Assembly (NCBI RefSeq): GCF_964340395.1
Contig: NC_135560.1
Span: forward strand, 3,534,498-3,598,497
DNA from: Glandiceps talaboti
Taxonomy: Eukaryota > Hemichordata > Enteropneusta > Spengelidae
Length of the DNA stretch: 64,000 nt
Direction: 5' to 3'
Under the pieces are notes generated by a model. The model was given only the letters and a program-made list of their open reading frames with translations, was not told where the DNA came from and did not search any database. Shown here piece after piece: positions 13,111 through 49,997 of this stretch. Position numbers and translations under genes: made by a program. How positions within the stretch are numbered: position 1 is the stretch's first letter; every line of letters starts with the position of its first letter.

Positions 13111-13329
13111 TTCGGCGAAAATGATAGATTTGGTTAGTATCAAACAACACGTGGTCAGCCAACATGTACAGCGAACATTCTGCATCTAAAAGTGAACTTT
13201 TGTTCCATTCTGCTAAAAATATATTAGTATTCATTTTACCTGTTTTTACTTTCCTTTTCCTTGAACTCCGATGGCATAATAGAACCTTGTGGAATTGTAT
13301 CTGTTGTGTTTGGTACTAAATTAAACATT

Positions 13330-13410
13330 TATTTGACAGCCGTACATTTCTCATCCAGATCTTCACTTTCAATCATATTGGCCCATTCATCCCATGATCG
13401 TGGGTCCGGT
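13330..13410 (-). CDS. Possible terminal exon with W-D-x-W motif (2)
   Basis: The short minus frame reads HTPDPRSWDEWANMIESED, then nine residues and a stop near 13333. It has the same W-D-[E/Q]-W-x-x-[L/M]-[V/I]-E-S-[D/E] pattern as the ORF ending at 12994. It is below normal calling length and supported only by that resemblance. Confidence 0.2.
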
Positions 13411-13575
13411 GTATGTTACCTCGTTACCAATACGTATAGTTCAGAGTTATTCAGTTGGCTTGTCATACTGGAGGAATTTGAATGTAAAGAGAAAACATTA
13501 TTGTTAAAAGAAAGAGAGGGAGAAAAGCGTCCGACAACAAATATGACAAGATGTGTGGAATTTATTTCACAATCA

Positions 13576-13650
13576 GACAGACAGACAGACAGACAGACAG
13601 ACAGGCAGACAGACAGACAGTTAGACAGACAGACAGATAGATAGACAGAT
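13576..13650. repeat. (GACA)n microsatellite
   Basis: Imperfect GACA/GATA tetranucleotide array next to a LINE 3' remnant. Confidence 0.95.
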
Positions 13651-13829
13651 ACTTTTTATTTATTAATCTTTAATATACATACACCATTTAAATGCTAAGC
13701 ACTGTTTTCCCAGTTGGACATGTTGCAAGATTACTTACATACAAAAATAAACAAAAAAAGAGACAAACTAGGACAAAACGTTACAGAGGCACAGTGTACT
13801 TCAAAATTATATCCAATGACATTACCAGA

Positions 13830-13928
13830 CTATAATATATTGTTAAGGTATCTTTTAAATATCGATGGGTTCGGGGCTGATCTTATGGATAGGGGTAGAT
13901 TGTTCCATAGAACAGCACCACTATAGTG
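13830..13928 (-). pseudogene. LINE ORF2 C-terminal remnant
   Basis: The minus frame reads FHYSGAVLWNNLPLSIRSA, then P-S-I-F-K-R-Y-L-N-N-I-L and a stop at 13830. This is the G-A-x-x-W-N-x-L-P ... F-K-x-x-L signature of the ORF2 end in CR1/jockey-type LINEs. Nothing upstream is kept. It lies just left of X copy 3. Confidence 0.7.
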
Positions 13929-14046
13929 AAATGTAGGGATGTATATGTTAGTGGACATGCATGTGTAATGGGAACATTAATGTCCCTATATTTTGATAGT
14001 TGTGTACATGTTAGTAAATCAGTTTCAACTTTGATAATACTACATA

Positions 14047-14960
14047 CCTTATGTCTTGTTTGCATACTTGTATTTCTGATGTATTACGTATATGTTGTGA
14101 GTCTTTTAGAAACAAGTCATCGTTTCTAAACCAAGAACGATCCAATTCTGTGTGAAAATGTATTTATACAGATGCATTTATTTGTTTTGGGCATGTTGCT
14201 AAGCACAAAATATCAGCAGAAATGTCTTTTGTGTAACCAACGTTGACCAGAAATATTGCTTGATAGCAAACTTTCAGTGGTAGAATACAGTGTACATTCT
14301 TTACTGGGACATAATATTTCATTTAAAATTAATTTAGATGTATGACAGTAACTTACCCAAGACATTGCCATAACAAGTAAAAGTCATTGTTTGCATAGTG
14401 ATTAAGAATTCAGGTGAAAATAAACGTATTTAGTGATGTAGAATGAGTACTCAAAGTTTCGTCAAGCGAAGTTTGGTATCGAATGTTCGCTGTGTGCGTT
14501 GCTACAACAGATGCGCGCGCATGCATGTCATGTGTCGCTAGCGAGTTATAGTGTTCCAAAACTTTGCTGTCACAATGGCTGAATGAGTTCGAACGAAGTC
14601 CGTAATACGGAAGCGTTTATGATACAACTCAGCTATTTTTGTAATCTTAGTTACAAATACAAAAATAGAGCCAATGGCGTTGTAGCACAGCTGCACTGTT
14701 TTAAAAATGTTTATCGATATACTTATCCATGCTAGGTATAGCTGGGTGTCATAAATAATCAATAATTTATTATTCGATAAAAAAATTGACGCTGGTTGGA
14801 GTAAATTACGTAATCAGAGACGTAATTGAAAGAGAGGAACTTGACTTTAATTATTACAGACTTAATTATTTATATGAAGTGCTCAAAACTTGTTTCACTT
14901 TTATTACAGCATCATTGTAACCATGGTAATGAACAGCCCTATTTTGTAATATGTAATAAG
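14047..14960 (+). repeat. Segmental repeat, X block, copy 3
   Basis: Collinear with 3586-4975 but missing a central ~450 bp segment (the copy 1 region 4265-4775). It joins directly to the Y copy 3 start at TAATAAGCACC. Confidence 0.75.
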
Positions 14961-15410
14961 CACCTCCCTTGCTAACATACCCAGAATTCCCTACCCCAGG
15001 CTATAGAAGGTCTGTTGATTTGATGCTGAATTCAATAATTTTATTTCTAATATTTTCAGAGAATTCGCGCGATGGTGAAAGTCAATTTTGTCGACTCAAT
15101 CAACATCATCAACTAACTGATGATATTGTCATGAAAATACCATAAGGTGATATTTTAATAAAAAATGTAATATTGTTTCCAAGTGAATATTGGCGGGAAC
15201 TGGAAATTCTAGAAATTGTATATTATGTAAACGATTATGTTCGATTAAATTCTCATGGCTTTATAGTTTACATATGGACATTCCTTACATCATAGACTCT
15301 CCATCAACGTTGAGGGCGGGATTAGGACTACAACTTAGTTGTGAAACTTAGTAGTCTCTAGTAGACCTATAGAACAAGTTAGTCCAGAAAAAAATAATGA
15401 TCCCATCATG
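14961..15410 (+). repeat. Segmental repeat, Y block, copy 3 (truncated)
   Basis: Starts like Y at GCTAACATACCCAGAATTCC, loses several hundred bases, then resumes through TTACATCATAGACTCTCCA and ends at about 15410. It keeps the left half of the microhairpin only. Confidence 0.7.
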
Positions 15411-18247
15411 ATACAATCCATAATGGATTTTCTGATAAGACAACTCAAAGGACGATGACCTGGGGTTGAAACATAGACCTTTAATGTATTAACTATCGCA
15501 ATTTGATTCTCATTATATCTGCAACCAAATAATTAAACACACAATTAAATTCTATTGCAGAATCTATGCTATTTGGCCAGATATAACTATTAAGGTTTTC
15601 AACACTGGGGGCGCAATATTGTTGTCTTATATATATTTACGACCCTACCGCTAACTAGAACTGTATGGTGGCATTTATACAACAGTTAGTAACATAGTTC
15701 ATATAGATCCATATGTACAGACTAGCATTCAAACAGTATTGCATTGCTTGTTTAGTATTTAAAAACAAGTATAAAATGCTCAATTTTGTTTGTACCAGGA
15801 AGTTCAACAACTTTCACTCGTTTTGTTTAAATTGAAATTTGTTTATTTTGTATTCCAACAATATATTTGTATCGTGTCGACTTTAGTAATAATTCTCAAC
15901 ACAAAACTGAAGAAAAACAATTGTCAATAGTTCATGTGTTTGACGACGTGTACTATAAGCTTACACATAAGCTTTATACTCCTCTAAGTTGTCAATAAAT
16001 CTTGGCTGATGTCGTTCTAAAACTTATGAAGAATAGCCTATAATGCAATGACGTCATCTCATGCCACGTCATATCATACCTCGTGACACAGGTATATTGT
16101 ACAAAGAGGGACTACTATTGCACCACGATCGTGATCCTTCACCCATACTGCTGAGTGGGCACTGCTTTGAGAAGTGACTAGTCCGCCAGCTTCACATTAA
16201 TATATTTTCACTAAATCAAAGATCGACCAGGTCGCCACCGGACTTTGAATTGTACGATATACGTGCACCACATAATGGAAGTATCGCCAACCTTGACCAC
16301 ATGTAATTATAATAGATTGTGTACAATTTAGTTCTTTACCGATACACTTGTACTAGGTACTAGACCACCTGTACCTCCTCGGTGACGTCTATAAATTGGT
16401 ACCAGGTCATGTTCTTAAGTAGTTGACTTTGTCACAACAATGGCATACTTAGAGGCGCGATCAATGTAGGATAAAAAAATAAATTATTTTACTTTGGGGG
16501 TCACTGGGGAGGGGTGGCAGGGGTAGAGGGTTGAGCCATTTTAGTTCTCATCCTACAAAATCAATTTTACTTTTAATTGATTTTTTGTACCCTTAAATAC
16601 AAATTGAGAAATGGAAGAAATTTTGACATAGCAGATGCATTGCACTGTTAAAATAAAATAAAGTGTCAACAAAAGAACTATTCTTTACTCACTACATACT
16701 ACTACATGTACATACTGGCTTTATATACTACTACATGTACATACTGGCTTTATATTCATTACAATACATACTACTACATACTGGCTTTATATTCATTACA
16801 ATACATACTACTACATACTGGCTTTATATTCATTACATTACATACTACTACATACTGATTTGAAATTGATTGTATGGTTTGAAGCAATTTTCAATTTAGG
16901 CCAATTCAGTTAGAAGGGTGGGGTGGGGATGGGGGTGGGGGTCTGAGGCCCCGGTATAAGAATTTAGTTTTGTCTACATTGAACTATTAATCTCGCCCCT
17001 TATTCACTTGGCATTATATGCCCTATGTACGGAATTCCAAATATGGCTGATAAGAGGTAATAAATTCATTACATTACCCTGAGTTTATTCACAACTTAAG
17101 ATACTCATGTATATTCATGTTTTTAGCTATTGACCTAACGATAACATTAAAGAAGAATTCTAACAGAAAATCTTATAAAACATCATTACTCGCAATCTTT
17201 TTCACCAAAATATGCTATCGTAATGCCTTTGAACTTGAACGTTTGCTAAAAATGACAACAAATTTGAGCTTGCATATGTACACAATTGTCTTGATATACG
17301 ACATGTTTTATCAGGTCGATGTATAATGTGTACAAGGGTAATTATTACCAGCAGAATGTTTTGTAAATTCAAAATAATATAATACCGGTATGTTTGGATA
17401 AACTACCGAACGACTTGGTTGATGTGATGACGACATTTACTAGCAACCATCTCAGTTATAATTACTCTAATATTCGGTAGATACAATCTGTAATACAATA
17501 CCGTCATCACATTTTCCTAAGTTTGATATTCAGCCCATCGTGGTGGTCTCCTTATATTATTGTATCAAGAGATAAACCGACTAAATACATGTCTCAAATG
17601 GACATTAAGCTTCCGACACGCTACGGTAACCATAGTTACTCTAAACCTTAACTTTTGTTCTAAAAAACTAGTATATTTAAACTATGACAATTGTTGCCTT
17701 CAGTCTCTAAAATTTGCAATGTCGATCAAGGTGTTGACTTGAACTAGAAGAACTTGATATACACATGTATATGTACTGTATTATTTGGATGACGATACAT
17801 GAAAAAAGTTATGGTCGACGATCTGGAGTAAATATTGTTAATAGCAGGAAATACACCATAGCGGACTTAATACTAACTAATTACTATATTATACAATAAC
17901 CACATCTGTCGTTGTTTATATATTATATAAAGGTTACAGTCGTTGTTTATATATTATATAAAGGTTACAGATGAGGAAACAAAATTATTATTTATGTCTT
18001 TAAGGACACCGCTATAGTCTAAATACGCACCTGTGGATGTAATATTTCATAAACAACGACAGTGCCAACAAGTGGTTTTACAAACGAGATAAGAAGCAGG
18101 ATATGCCAGTCACTATGTATAGAGGCCTATACTTCGTTATTGCCTAGAGTCGCATACAGACGTCAGGCATGCATGTATATGCACATTGATCTCCGATAAG
18201 CAGCAACATCACAATACATTATTTAGCTGTAGACCCTATAGTAAAAG
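15411..18247. other. Non-coding stretch with small tandem repeats
   Basis: No coding exon was recognised. It holds a 37-bp tandem repeat at about 16686-16858 (unit containing ACTACATACTGGCTTTATAT) and a two-copy 32-bp repeat at about 17909-17970 (GTCGTTGTTTATATATTATA). A G-rich block lies at 16495-16530. Confidence 0.5.
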
Positions 18248-18434
18248 CATTAGGGTTCATAGTATCGCTGTCAGACTCGTGACTACCGTCCCTAAACTTT
18301 GCAAGCCGAGCCGCGAGAAGTGAGGGACTTTCGGGACTAAAGTCCCCCACTTCTCGCGGCTTCGCCGCTCGGCTTACAAAGCTTATTAGGGACGGTAGTC
18401 ACGAGTTTGGCAGCGATACTATAAACCCTAATGC
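18248..18434. mobile_element. Foldback element, ~85-bp arms
   Basis: Near-perfect inverted repeat. The arms start GTAAAAGCATTAGGGTT and contain TAGTATCGCTGTCAGACTCG, ACTACCGTCCCTAA and CGAGCCGCGAGAAG. The inner part is clearly related to the 39441-39594 element. Outer arms extend further here and no target duplication was found. Confidence 0.8.
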
Positions 18435-18754
18435 TTTTACGGAAATATGCACTTGATACAAATATTAAAATTGCATAGCTCGATCACTACCATAACATCT
18501 TTACATGATCGATTTAAACTTGTACATATATGCTACGTAACATTCAAAGAATGGTGAGAAGATCTAGACATGGGATGTTGTAACCAATCAACACCATTGA
18601 AGTCTATGATAACTGTAAAAAGTCTACACTAGAGTCCATTAGATGGAGTTGCATTATCCACTCGTATGTCAAGTACAGTTCTTGTTCCCTACAGTACAAT
18701 TGGTGAGAGGGTATATAGTGACGCTTATCAACATGATGAAGTGGAATAACTTAA

Positions 18755-42556
<23,802 letters not shown>

Positions 42557-42649
42557 CTTTAGTAAGCTTGATGTTTGCTGCCTGTAACAATCCAAGAGTA
42601 TACTATTAACAAAATGTTTCATTAGGAAATACACAGTTAACAAATTGTT

Positions 42650-44420
42650 CATAACAACTAACCCACCCGGCAGTATACTGTTATCAAAACGTGTCTAACG
42701 ACTAATTCCCCCCAGGAAGTATACTGTTAACAAGGCGATTATAACAACTAATCCACCAGGAAGTATATTGTTTACAAGGCGTGTCTAGCTAATCTACCAA
42801 GAAGTATACTGATAACTAGGCGTGTCTAACAACTAATCCACCAGGAAGTATGCTGTTAACAAGGCGTGTCTAACAACTAATCCACCAGGAAGTATACTGT
42901 TAACAAGGCGAGTCTAACAACTAATCAACCAGGAAGTATGCTGTTAACAAGGCGATTATAACAACTAATCCACCAGGAAGTATACTGTTAACAAGGCCAT
43001 TATAACAAGTACTCCACCAGGAAGTATATTGATAACGAGGCATGTCTAACAACTAATCCACCAGGAAGTAGACTGTTAACAAGGCGTGTCTAACAACTAA
43101 TCCACCAGGAAGTATACTGTTAACAAGGCGTGTCTAACAACTAATCCACCAGGAAGTATGCTGTTAACAAGGCGTGTCTAACAATTAATCCACAAGGAAG
43201 TATACTGTTAACAAGGCGTGTCTAACAATTAATCTACCAGGAAGTATACTGTTAACAAGGCGTGTATAACAACTAATCCACCAGGAAGCATACTGTTAAA
43301 AAGGCGTGAATAACAACTAATCCACCAGGAAGTATACTGATAACAAGGCGTGTATAACAATTAATCCACCAGGAAGTATACTGTTAAAAAGGCGTGTCTA
43401 ACAACTAATCCACCAGAAAGTAGACTGTTAACAAGGCGTGTCTAACAACTAATTCACCAAGAAGTATACTGTTAACAAGGCGTGTCTAACAACTAATCCA
43501 CCAGGAAGTATACTGTTAACAAGGCGATTATAAACAAGTAATCCAACAGGAAATATACTGATAACAAGGCGTGTATAACAACTAATCCACCAGGAAGTAT
43601 ACTGTTAACAAGGCGTGTCTAACAATTAATCCACCAGGAAATATACTGATAACAAGGCGTGTATAACAACTAATCCACCAGGAAGTAGACTGTTAACAAG
43701 GCGTGTCTAACAACTAATTCACCAAGAAGTATACTGTTAACAAGGCGTGTCTAACAACTAATCCACCAGGAAGTAGACTGTTAACAAGGCGATTATAACA
43801 ACTAATCCACCAGGAAGTATACTGTTAACAAGGCGTGTCTAACAACTAATCCACCAGGAAGTATACTGATAACTAGGCTTGTATAACAATTAATCCACCA
43901 GGAAGTATACTGTTAACAAGGCGTGTCTAACAACTAATCCACCAGGAAGTAGACTGTTAACAAGGCGATTATAACAACTAATCCACCAGGAAGTATACTG
44001 TTAACAAGGCGTGTATAACAACTAATCCACCAGGAAGTATACTGTTAACAAGGCGAGTCTAACAACTAATCCACCAGGAAGTATACTGATAACAAGGCGT
44101 GTATAACAACTAATCCACCAGGAAGTATACTGTTAACAAGGCGATTATAACAACGAATCAACCAGGAAGTATGCTGTTAACAAGGCGTGTATAACAACGA
44201 ATCAACCAGGAAGTATGCTGTTAACAAGGCGTGTCTAACAACGAATCAACCAGGAAGTATACTGTTAACAAGGCGAGTCTAACAACTAATCCACCAGGAA
44301 ATATACTATTAACAAGGCGATTATAAACAAGTAATCCAACAGGAAATATACTGATAACAAGGCGTGTATAACAACTAATCCACCAGGAATTGTACTGTAA
44401 ACAAGGCGTGTATAACAAGC
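42650..44420. repeat. Minisatellite, 44-bp unit, about 40 copies
   Basis: The unit reads ACAACTAATCCACCAGGAAG then TATACTGTTAACAAGGCGTG and a short variable end (TCTA, TATA or GATTATA-type). Variant ends are interspersed rather than blocked, pointing to unequal exchange among units. The unit contains a GTTAAC palindrome. It lies just upstream of the ARRDC start codon, probably within a 5' UTR intron. Confidence 0.95.
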
Positions 44421-45334
44421 ATATCTGTGTACATATCAATAAACAATATGTCACGGTTACAAAATATATCGAAAGACCGAAGCACTTAATTTTCAAATAA
44501 ATGTCTCAATTTTTTCATAGAATTTATTCTGACTTTGATAATAATGTGTATACTGAAAGTAATGTGTCGGAATTGTTTCGGATGTGCTTTTTATTTTGTT
44601 AATAATACTTCATGCAGAGTTAAGAGATTTGCAATGTGGCCTTAATTACACTGCACTACAGTGTTGTTATCGAATTGACCTTTTACCCGTTATATTAATT
44701 GATTTCGTATTGATCGCATGATTCAGTCGACAACAAATTTAAAGTACGTATGGTTGAAAACATTTGTCGCCATAAATCAGGTTGTTTTTGAAAAACAGGG
44801 AACAACCAATCTAATGTGTTAATTCAAAGTTTACGGCATACATGCAGACGAAACGCCACGAATAAGTGACGGTGCTTAATCAGAAGCTAATGTTACACAT
44901 ATTGCGAATGCTATGACACTGATATATCGAAATGTAGAACTTACCTTTACGTTGTCATTTAATTAAGCTCAGCTAACCCCCATAGCCACTGTGAGATTGT
45001 TGGGTATCGACTTACTTGAAAACAACTCAATGTATACGTATCACTTGTGTACATGTAACTGTAAACACAACACTGGACTACATGTACACGTCCACACGGG
45101 TCACACCAAGTCATTCCGTGCCTACTTGATATCGTTAATGTATTACGAGACTACATAGTAACAAATGGGCTTGTGACCCAAATGTTTACCTATCAATTTA
45201 AATGCATCCAAACGATCAAAGGATCAACAAACAAGGGTGCTAGGCTAAGAAGGTGTACACTCAGGCGAATTCCACGGGAACTCTAGAACTTATTTTTTTA
45301 CTTCAATTATAAAGTGTAAGTAAAGTGCCCAGGC

Positions 45335-45335
<1 letters not shown>
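44421..45335. other. Non-coding; possible ARRDC 5' UTR exon
   Basis: No coding sequence seen. On the minus strand a strong donor (GTAAAG|GTAAGTTC, exon end at 44945) and another near 45010-45020 (TTTTCAA|GTAAGTCG) could end the first, non-coding ARRDC exon, pairing with the acceptor at 42582. This is inference from splice consensus only. Confidence 0.3.

Positions 45336-45395
<60 letters not shown>
45336..45395. repeat. (TG)n microsatellite
   Basis: About 60 bases of TG dinucleotide with a GCGC end. Confidence 0.97.
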
Positions 45396-45398
<3 letters not shown>

Positions 45399-45972
45399 CA
45401 GAGAAGACGAAACAAAAAAACAATCGCGTGTTTCCGATGAAATGACCTCAGAGAAAAGGGTAGCGAATTCGGGAATTTAACTTATTTAGTTTTATCTTTT
45501 GCTTCGACTAAAAAATAAACAAAATATCGGGCAGAATACTAGTATTCCTCTGATAGTTTGAAGAAATATGTACAAACATAACTGGGGAAAGACAACAGAC
45601 ATGTATAAAGGGCAAGAAGACAAAGAATTTCTTATCTTTTTGTGTTAAATGTTTCAAAAATGTTTTAAGGTCGAGAGGCTTAAACTAGGGTCGGTTGGGT
45701 TATCGGAAATAAACAATTTTTTTTTTAAAAGTATGAAAACAGAAGGGTAATGTTTTGTTTTACTGGAAGGATGAGGGCGCCCTCATTTCTTGTGTTTGCC
45801 ATTGGTTTCAGGTCATATATTTGGTTGACACGCTTGGCAACATCATAATCGACAGTCGGTCTTAGCTACACAACAGCACGATGATACAATACTGAATTGC
45901 TTAAGTAATAACGAGACCAAATCACAAATAGTGTTGATTTGTCATAACAACAGCCGTGGCTACAACGATGGA

Positions 45973-46043
<71 letters not shown>

Positions 46044-47790
46044 GAGACAGACAGACAGAGAGAGAGAGAATAAAACAGAAACACACATATATAAGTACAT
46101 ACGTACATCCGTACATACACATTCATACATATTGTATATGGACTATGCTTCGCATGGCAATAATGTATTATTCATGAATTATTGCTTCTTTTGTTCATAA
46201 TTGCCAATTCGACGAAAAAATGATAACATTCTTTCCAACAAGTTCTCCACATATTCAATCTGATATGGCATGTACATTAATATCATCCTCGTAATCTTTC
46301 AACACAAAATGTTATAGAGTTGTCAATTTCTTGTTGATTTGCATGTAACATATTACTTTTATCCTTCAATGTCATGATCCTCTTTTGACAACTTATTTTA
46401 CCTTATAGTTCAGATACTACTTTACTGGACTGGAATGGTTTGCATTCAGTTTACCCCACAATTTTCCAATTTTCAGTAGAATTCAGACATCCCCTAACAT
46501 TGATGATGATTAGTGAATAGGTGGTCAAAATGACTTGGACAAACACTCCACAGAGAAATCTTTATTAGGCTAAAGGTGACAGCCGCCAGTCCATTATTAT
46601 AATTGTTATGAGATATAATCAACCAAATGCCAGCTGAGAAAAAAATTTAACACATTTAGAATTTAACATTCAGTCTGATTGTTGTGAGTGGAACTAGGTT
46701 CTTACATATTATGGTGTATTTTTTACACACAATCTAAGCGACTTATTTTATTACTTAAAAAATCACTATATTTCTCGTGGTTTAACATTAGCTTTTGTTC
46801 ACCAATTAAAATGACCCTTTCTACTTTGCAAACCTGTTTTCTTTTTACTTTTCATAATTCAATAATTAACACTATTCTAAAAATGTCCTTTTTGAATTTG
46901 ATTGCAAATGTAACGTGCATTGACAAAACCATAACCCTCGGTGCCTTGGGCGGAAGACACTGCTATAAGTAACGTGACGGAGTTACTATAAATGGGCATA
47001 TAATCAGCGTGTTGACTAGATGACTAAAGGGTACCCACATCATTTTCCCTCTTTCTAGAGGGTTCGATCAAGCTACGCAGTGATTAGCGTGATTCCAGAA
47101 TTTTAAATTTGACCCTACAAGACTTCTATTCCGAGTACCTACAGTACATTTGTCTATTATTAATGATCTGGCCATGTATATATTTCTGATTTCAATGCTT
47201 AGAACATCCTTCTTAGCGCTTGTTTATTTAGTATTAGCCAATGCCGTCCACACAATCACGGTTTCCATGGATATCCGAAAAGGGGGCTTCAGATCAACGA
47301 GAATGAATCGATATCAGTTCCTTTCTATGCTGAAAAAATATCAGAAAATCAGATGATTTGATAAAATTCAGTAATCATGCTACTATGGATAAATTGAATA
47401 AAACAATATACATTGTATAATGACTAATCTATATCTGTCCTACATTTTTTGAATTTATTGATATTTCTTTAGCTAGTGACGTCAAACGTTGGTCTTGTTA
47501 ATCCGTATGTATTCGGAAATCAAAATGAAAACTCATTGGAAATCGTAAGAGTCGTGGATATCAAATAACCGTTTCTATTTGCTCCGATATGTGTTACAAA
47601 ATGCGTAAAATATACATACGTCACTGCCAGGAGTAAGCTTATACATAATGCGTAATAGTATCAAAATTTATGAAGCATGCAACAGTTGAGATGTGTTTCG
47701 TGTTAGTGTTTGCCATGATTTATTGATTACTTCTTTAGGCAAAATATTTTGTATGTACATAAAACAGACAGCTACCTTGTTTTCACTTAC
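45396..47790. other. Non-coding stretch between ARRDC and GPCR genes
   Basis: No supported exon. It holds (GA)n/(GACA)n at about 45975-46065 and a ~100-bp unit at 46065-46170 (with GGACTATGCTTCGCATGGCA) that recurs in the same orientation at 48012-48118. A ~60-bp segment at 45665-45720 (AGGCTTAAACTAGGGTCGGT) recurs at 57800-57860. Confidence 0.5.
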
Positions 47791-48015
<225 letters not shown>

Positions 48016-48824
48016 GAATAAAACAGAAATACACATATATAAGTACGTACGTACATCCGTACATACACATACATACATACTGTATATGGACTATGCTTCG
48101 CATGGCAATAATGAATTATTTGGCGTTAAGCATTTTTGATAATTATAAACGGACTAGGTACTTTTGCAATATATGATATTTTGTGTTGCAAAAGACACAC
48201 TGTATCACATGTGAATAATACATGTGGTACTCACGCGGTACACAAATGAAATACGACGTGTAAGCTTACTCTTTCAGAAGCCAAAAAACATATGGACGTC
48301 TGTACATTGAAACCTTGTAAGGCAGGGAGAAATGTAACAAACAACCTGAGACCCAATATTGAGATCTAGACTTTCCTGTAAACGTTGCTATAGAGACACA
48401 TATTCTTTTTTTTAAAGTACATATATCACCAACGCTATATGACATGGATACATTAGACGGCCGCGGTATATCATGTCTTAGTTTGCTACGTAGATATGAC
48501 AACTGATATGGTTTATGACGTTTGAGTTATCTGTCACCTCAACTTAGTTACGGCCATATTGTGTTTAACATTGATGTATTATTTCTAATAGGTATCTGTC
48601 TTTGTTTTAAGTTAATCATTAGAAAAAGATAGTCATTGCATATTTCTCTTTACGTAGACGTTTTAATAATACGTGATAGATTATTTAATGCATCATTATG
48701 GACATCCACCCAGCCAACGATATTTCCTATTGTCAAACCAATATTATTTTATCGTTTTAATACCATTTATCTACCCATTAAATCCACTCATCTATATAAT
48801 CAACTAGTCAACCAACCGTCACTC

Positions 48825-49078
48825 ACTCACTCACTCACTCACTCACTCACTCACTCACTCACTCACTCACTCGCTCGCTCGCTCGCTCGCTCGCTCGCTC
48901 GCTCGCTCGCTCGCTCGCAATCAATCAATCAATCAATCAACCAACCAACCAACCAACCAACCAACCAAACAACAACAAGCCGACTAACCAACCAGTCACC
49001 CAACCAAACAAGCAAACAGGCAAGCAAGCAAGCAACCAATCAAGCAAGCAAGCAGGCATGCAAGCAAGCAACCAACAA
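48825..49078. repeat. Compound tetranucleotide array
   Basis: (ACTC)n, then (GCTC)n, then (AATC)n, (AACC)n and (AAGC)n blocks in series. Each block differs from its neighbour by one base, as if point changes spread along the array. Confidence 0.95.
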
Positions 49079-49241
49079 AATTGTGAAATACATGGTAAAA
49101 GTAGTTTTTATTACTTCGACCATCACTCTATGCTGGTCTCAGACAAAATAGAAAATATGGTGAGTAATTAATAATTGATGGGCATGTGTCGCTACATAGA
49201 TACTTTAGACCAAGAAATCACACATGGTTTAATAATACATT

Positions 49242-49621
49242 AGGCTGGAGTCAGAATTTACGGCGGGGGGGGGGAAAAGAAATTATTTTGGTCAAGAAAG
49301 GTCAAGGCCCATCGAAATGAACCCAAGAATTTTCATAGCCCGCCCCCCTTCCTGGCTACACATATTTTAATGTGTAATACATTCGCATGGCTGTCATGCA
49401 ACTCATCACTGAATATAGGTTTCAGAAGATATTTTAATTTACTCGGTTAACAACCGCTCCTGAGGTTTAATTCGGTTCAAATCACGAGCAAAATATTTCG
49501 GGGCCCCCGTTTCAGATGATCAGAATTTTCATGCCCCCCCCCTTTGAACCCTCAATTTTATTCATGGCGCCGCCCCCCATGTCTCCCCAGGCCCCCCTGC
49601 CGTAAATTCTGACTCCACCCT
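49242..49621. mobile_element. MITE-like element with GGAGTCAGAATTTACGG ends
   Basis: Left end AGGCTGGAGTCAGAATTTAC and right end TAAATTCTGACTCCACCCT are inverted repeats of about 25 bp. The interior has poly-G and poly-C runs and the TTGAACCCTCAATTTT and CTCCTGAGGTTTAA segments. Partial copies at 36917 and 31077 show it is dispersed. Target duplication is unclear. Confidence 0.65.
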
Positions 49622-49997
49622 TATATACGTTTTACTTTCGATGTTTACTGTGTCGCACGTGATAGACGGACCACATTGAAATCTATCCATTATTGACATG
49701 AAGGGGTATACGCATGCGCTACAATACAGCAAGCCTTAAGATTGGGCTTTAAATGAAGGTGATCTACGAGGTGGGGTTCTAATACCTTCAAGTTGGCTAC
49801 CATACAATGAGTGCTAATCCCATTGCTCCTTCACATCAAAACACAGTGATGCTAAATACACATACGATTTATATTTCGTAAGTCGTAAGTCGAAGTTCAA
49901 CGGTAAAGTGAATGTATTTGCAACTTTGAAGGTCCGCGTTGTAGTATCACGATACTACGATTGTGTCGCACAGTCGCTGATATTGGCCAAGTAACAG

